Assembly (NCBI RefSeq): GCF_003583365.1
Contig: NZ_QXED01000008.1
Coordinates: forward strand, 124,001-188,000
DNA from: Fibrisoma montanum
GTDB taxonomy: Bacteria; Bacteroidota; Bacteroidia; Cytophagales; Spirosomataceae
Reading direction: 5' to 3'
DNA length: 64,000 nt
The notes under the pieces were generated by a model that had not been told where the DNA came from, did not search any database, and saw only the letters and a list, made by a program, of their open reading frames with translations. The position numbers were made by a program, and so were the translations under genes. Below are positions 61,016 through 64,000 of this stretch, piece by piece (within the stretch, counting starts at the first letter, position 1; each line of letters starts with the position of its first letter).

Positions 61016-64000
61016 ATGATTTCAGATACATCAACAGATACTAACGATCACAGTAGCGTTTTTTCAAAAGGGGGAGGAGGTACCGTTTTTGAGCAAAGTG
61101 TTCAGACCGCCTTTGTAACGACTCTATTGGTGCGGGGCAAAGTACCCGGTTTGCCCACCGGCGAGATTACCGAAGTAGCTTTCCAGACGACCCGCTTGGG
61201 CTTCTGCACCGACGATCTGCTGGTTAAAGTACGCTCCCACCAAGGGGAACATCAACTACTGGCCCAGGTTAAACACAACCTAACGATTTCGGTAAAGAAC
61301 AAAACATTTGAGGAGGTGATGACCGCTTTTTGGCAGGACTTCACCAATGCCAGCGTATTCAATCCAGTGTTCGACCGACTGCTTGTTATTAAAAGCGAAA
61401 TGACGCAGGTTGACAAGCGAGACACGGTTGTACTATTAAACTGGGCCAAATCGAAAGCTTCGGCGGATGATTTTTACCAGGAGGTTAAGCGTATCGACAG
61501 CAAAGTACAAGTATTAAAGGTATTGTCCGATGTGCTTCAAAAAGCAAACAATGGCCAGGTAGTGGATCAGGAACGCGTATGGCAGTTCCTGCGCTGTTTA
61601 GTTATCTTGGAGTATGATTTTGGGCAGGAAAGCAGTAACAGCGAAACAAACTTCTTGAATTTAATCAGGCTGGCTAAGAACCAGACGGTTACAGTATCCG
61701 AAAAAGAAATTTGGACTGCTGTCTATGCATTCGTCGCTCGACTGAATAAAGATGGTGGTAGTGTCACACTCAACAGCCTACAGACGGAGTTATTTGCTAC
61801 TTATTTCGATCCCGTTCGATTACATGACAGCTATGCCGCCATCAAAAAACTCCAGGAGGATAGTCAGGCAATCATAGGTCCGCTCAAAAACACCATTGCG
61901 AATCTTCATCTCGATAGGTCGTTATTACGCGACAAGCTAACCGAACATATAAACGACCACAAATTCACCATAATTATTGGCGAGCCAGGCGCGGGGAAGT
62001 CAGCGTTGGTTAAAGAAGTTCTTTTGGATTCTACACCTGATACAGTCGCCCTAACGTTCAAAGCGGATCAGTTTAACCAATCCCATTTGAGTCAGGTGTT
62101 TTCCGGATTAGGCGTGTCGGATGGGTTAGTCCAGCTTTCTGCCTGCCTGTCAGCGATTCCCAAGAAAATAGTTGCGATTGACAGCTTCGAGAAGTTACTG
62201 GAGGGCGACTCTGACAATGCGTTTCGCCAATTCATGCACATATTGGAGGGAGTGAAAGATGTACGTGTTGTGGCTACATCGCGCATCTACGCAGTTGATC
62301 TTCTGATTCAGAAATACGCCTTGACTAATGTGTCTGTACTGGAGGTCCCCCTTTTAACAGAAGGTGAGGACGGCGAATTTGAACAAGTGCTGGTCGCCTT
62401 TCCACAGCTTCATCCATTGGCCGCTAACCCCAAGATCCGGCAGGTACTGCGTAGCCCGAAGTATTTAGATTATACAGTGCAGTGGGTGAGTAAGACAACC
62501 GATAATGTCAACGAATTAACACTGACTGACTTTAAGAACCGGCTTTGGCAGCACATTGTTGAAAATCACGTAGTCATTCGGAACGGAATGCCTGCCAAAC
62601 GAAGCAAGGCTTTCATCGAGATCGCCCTGCGCCGGGCGCAACGCATGGTACTTTATGCCGAACCTGACCAGGCGGACGCTGCGGCTATTGATGAATTGGT
62701 GAACGACAATGTACTGACCAAACAGGCGAATGAACACAAATACACGCCCTCGCACGATATACTCGAAGACTGGGCACTTGCTAAACACATCCGGCAATTA
62801 TGGGAAAATCACGTTGAACCCGAGGCATTCTATCAACACATTGGCAATAAGCCGGCCTTGCGTCGGGCCTTTCGGTTGTGGACCGAGGATATGTTGCGTC
62901 AGCAGCCCGGAATCATTTTTCAATTAGTACGGGATACGCGCCAGCAAGCCACCATCGAACCATATTGGGCGGATGAAGTGCTAATTGCAATTTTCCGATC
63001 TGACGATAGCGCTGCCTTCTTCACCGAGTTTGAATCAGAGTTGTTGCAAGACCAAGCGCAGTTTTTGCAAAGGGCATTACACCTGCTTCGCACAGCCTGT
63101 AAGGAACGTCGGCCCGGTAACAACAGCACCTTCTTGTATCCCGTTGGCTCTGGCTGGGAAGCTGCTTTGTCTTTTGTACAACAGCATTTAGCTCAACTGG
63201 ATTCATTACAAACATTAGTCATTGGTCTACTAATTGATTGGAGTTATAATTTACAACTGAGTTCTAGTAAGGATCTTTCTACAAATGAAATCCGGACTGT
63301 AAAGAATATTCTATTCACATATTTAGCTAGGATCGAGAATAATGCTGAAAACTGGCGTAAAGAGCCACTTAAGGGTAAAGTTAACGCATTGATCGACGTA
63401 GCCTTTGAGCTAACTCAATACGCTCAGGAAGAAGTTCATACGTTGCTTCAACGGGCAATGCCTGGTCCGAATGATCGGTATGAGCATCATCCACGTTCGT
63501 TTTACGGTCACATCCGCAAGATGGCTCTCTCCGGGATATACAGTCGGCCGCTTACCCGGTTTTTACCTGATCAAGTGATTGCCATGGCCCGTGCTGTTTG
63601 GGTGCGCAAGGAGCGGCCAAAAGTTAATCACTCATTGTTAGGAGAAGATTATGAAGCAGATCATGATTGGTTTGACCAAGGTAAGCTATATGGTTTAGAA
63701 TCACATTTGCACGCTAATCCGCCTGGTATTTACAAAACGCCTATTCTTGATCTGCTTCTATTTAGTCGACAACATGGATTAGATTTCGTGCTGGAGATGG
63801 TCAATTACTGCACTGGACAGTATGTGCGATCAGCCCGTGCAAAAGACGATGTGCCAATCCAAGTTGATGTAGTTCTTCCAGATGGTTCCGTGACTCAACA
63901 ATGGGGTAATCAGGTCTTATGGCAAGCATACCGAGCTACAGTCGTCTCCTCTGATCTACTGGAATCAATCTTGATGAGCTTAGAAAAGTATCTATTTGAT
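61016..64000 (+). CDS. Large P-loop NTPase with N-terminal PD-(D/E)XK-like region, STAND/Avs-like (runs off the right edge)
   Basis: The frame is open from ATG 61016 to the last base, 995 codons with no stop; the gene continues outside the window. Residues 19-26 are GGGG..FE, followed by FQTTRLGF and DDLLVKV (Asp66, Asp67), then QVK (Gln84, Lys86): the D..(E/Q)xK order of a restriction-endonuclease-like fold. A P-loop GEPGAGKS is at 322-329, Walker B IVAID at 385-389, and a sensor-like ATSR at 420-423. The remaining ~550 residues are mostly helical and could be a repeat-type sensor. This order (nuclease, NTPase, long sensor) is that of STAND anti-phage proteins such as Avs. The gene is more AT-rich than its neighbours and starts 151 bases after a tRNA. 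Confidence 0.78.
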   Translation, partial: MISDTSTDTNDHSSVFSKGGGGTVFEQSVQTAFVTTLLVRGKVPGLPTGEITEVAFQTTRLGFCTDDLLVKVRSHQGEHQLLAQVKHNLTISVKNKTFEEVMTAFWQDFTNASVFNPVFDRLLVIKSEMTQVDKRDTVVLLNWAKSKASADDFYQEVKRIDSKVQVLKVLSDVLQKANNGQVVDQERVWQFLRCLVILEYDFGQESSNSETNFLNLIRLAKNQTVTVSEKEIWTAVYAFVARLNKDGGSVTLNSLQTELFATYFDPVRLHDSYAAIKKLQEDSQAIIGPLKNTIANLHLDRSLLRDKLTEHINDHKFTIIIGEPGAGKSALVKEVLLDSTPDTVALTFKADQFNQSHLSQVFSGLGVSDGLVQLSACLSAIPKKIVAIDSFEKLLEGDSDNAFRQFMHILEGVKDVRVVATSRIYAVDLLIQKYALTNVSVLEVPLLTEGEDGEFEQVLVAFPQLHPLAANPKIRQVLRSPKYLDYTVQWVSKTTDNVNELTLTDFKNRLWQHIVENHVVIRNGMPAKRSKAFIEIALRRAQRMVLYAEPDQADAAAIDELVNDNVLTKQANEHKYTPSHDILEDWALAKHIRQLWENHVEPEAFYQHIGNKPALRRAFRLWTEDMLRQQPGIIFQLVRDTRQQATIEPYWADEVLIAIFRSDDSAAFFTEFESELLQDQAQFLQRALHLLRTACKERRPGNNSTFLYPVGSGWEAALSFVQQHLAQLDSLQTLVIGLLIDWSYNLQLSSSKDLSTNEIRTVKNILFTYLARIENNAENWRKEPLKGKVNALIDVAFELTQYAQEEVHTLLQRAMPGPNDRYEHHPRSFYGHIRKMALSGIYSRPLTRFLPDQVIAMARAVWVRKERPKVNHSLLGEDYEADHDWFDQGKLYGLESHLHANPPGIYKTPILDLLLFSRQHGLDFVLEMVNYCTGQYVRSARAKDDVPIQVDVVLPDGSVTQQWGNQVLWQAYRATVVSSDLLESILMSLEKYLFD

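Noticed and set aside
60991-61044. ATG upstream of the large NTPase gene
   Set aside because: It is in another frame and meets a stop after 17 codons, so 61016 is kept as start.

Overview
The window looks like chromosomal DNA of a Bacteroidota bacterium, most likely Cytophagales and close to Spirosoma or a related genus. The evidence is SusC/SusD outer-membrane nutrient receptors, Bacteroidota-type promoters (TTG, 19-20 bases, TAnnTTTG), a LytS/LytTR-type two-component system, a DUF5606 protein, and tight operons without classical Shine-Dalgarno sites. Most of the window is GC-rich; the last ~3 kb is visibly more AT-rich. I see no insertion sequence, CRISPR array or rRNA gene.

Layout. 1-6.5 kb: nutrient-uptake locus on the minus strand, with a complete SusC-SusD pair and the 5' part of a second SusC gene, the two SusC genes having nearly identical promoters. 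6.8-18.6 kb: housekeeping and general metabolism: patatin-like lipase, metallo-beta-lactamase-fold hydrolase, secreted thioredoxin, engB, DUF5606 protein, pyk, priA, a YpdA-like flavoprotein, a DUF4174 protein and a histidine kinase/LytTR regulator pair. 19.1-35.7 kb: mixed accessory metabolism: an outer-membrane beta-barrel receptor, two small unknown proteins, a monooxygenase-like protein, a UROD/MetE-like protein, an intradiol dioxygenase, an alpha-L-rhamnosidase, a DUF1223 protein divergent from a TetR-SDR operon, a molybdopterin/cytochrome b pair, an enoyl-CoA hydratase, an AhpD-like protein and a back-to-back AraC and Crp/Fnr pair.

35.6-55.3 kb: a single ~20 kb minus-strand exopolysaccharide/capsule operon of 14 genes. 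It starts with export (SLBB protein, Wzz-like protein), then nucleotide-sugar dehydrogenase, flippase, glycosyltransferases, a polymerase-like membrane protein, methyltransferase, UDP-GlcNAc 2-epimerase, a two-domain oxidoreductase, a heparinase II/III-type protein, another glycosyltransferase, an epimerase and a WecA-like phosphosugar transferase. Neighbouring genes mostly overlap by 4 bases. Together they could start a repeat unit on undecaprenyl phosphate, build it from amino-sugar and uronate precursors, flip and polymerise it, and export the chain.

55.4-60.7 kb: OmpA-family protein, tgt (without the usual zinc cysteines), a long purine/pyrimidine tract, a GT2 glycosyltransferase, rsmG and a small PH-like protein. 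60.8-64 kb: a tRNA-Asn gene followed by a change in composition and a very large, incomplete gene for a P-loop NTPase with an N-terminal PD-(D/E)XK-like nuclease region. Its architecture resembles STAND/Avs-type anti-phage proteins, and its position beside a tRNA suggests the edge of a defence island. This is the most interesting item in the window.
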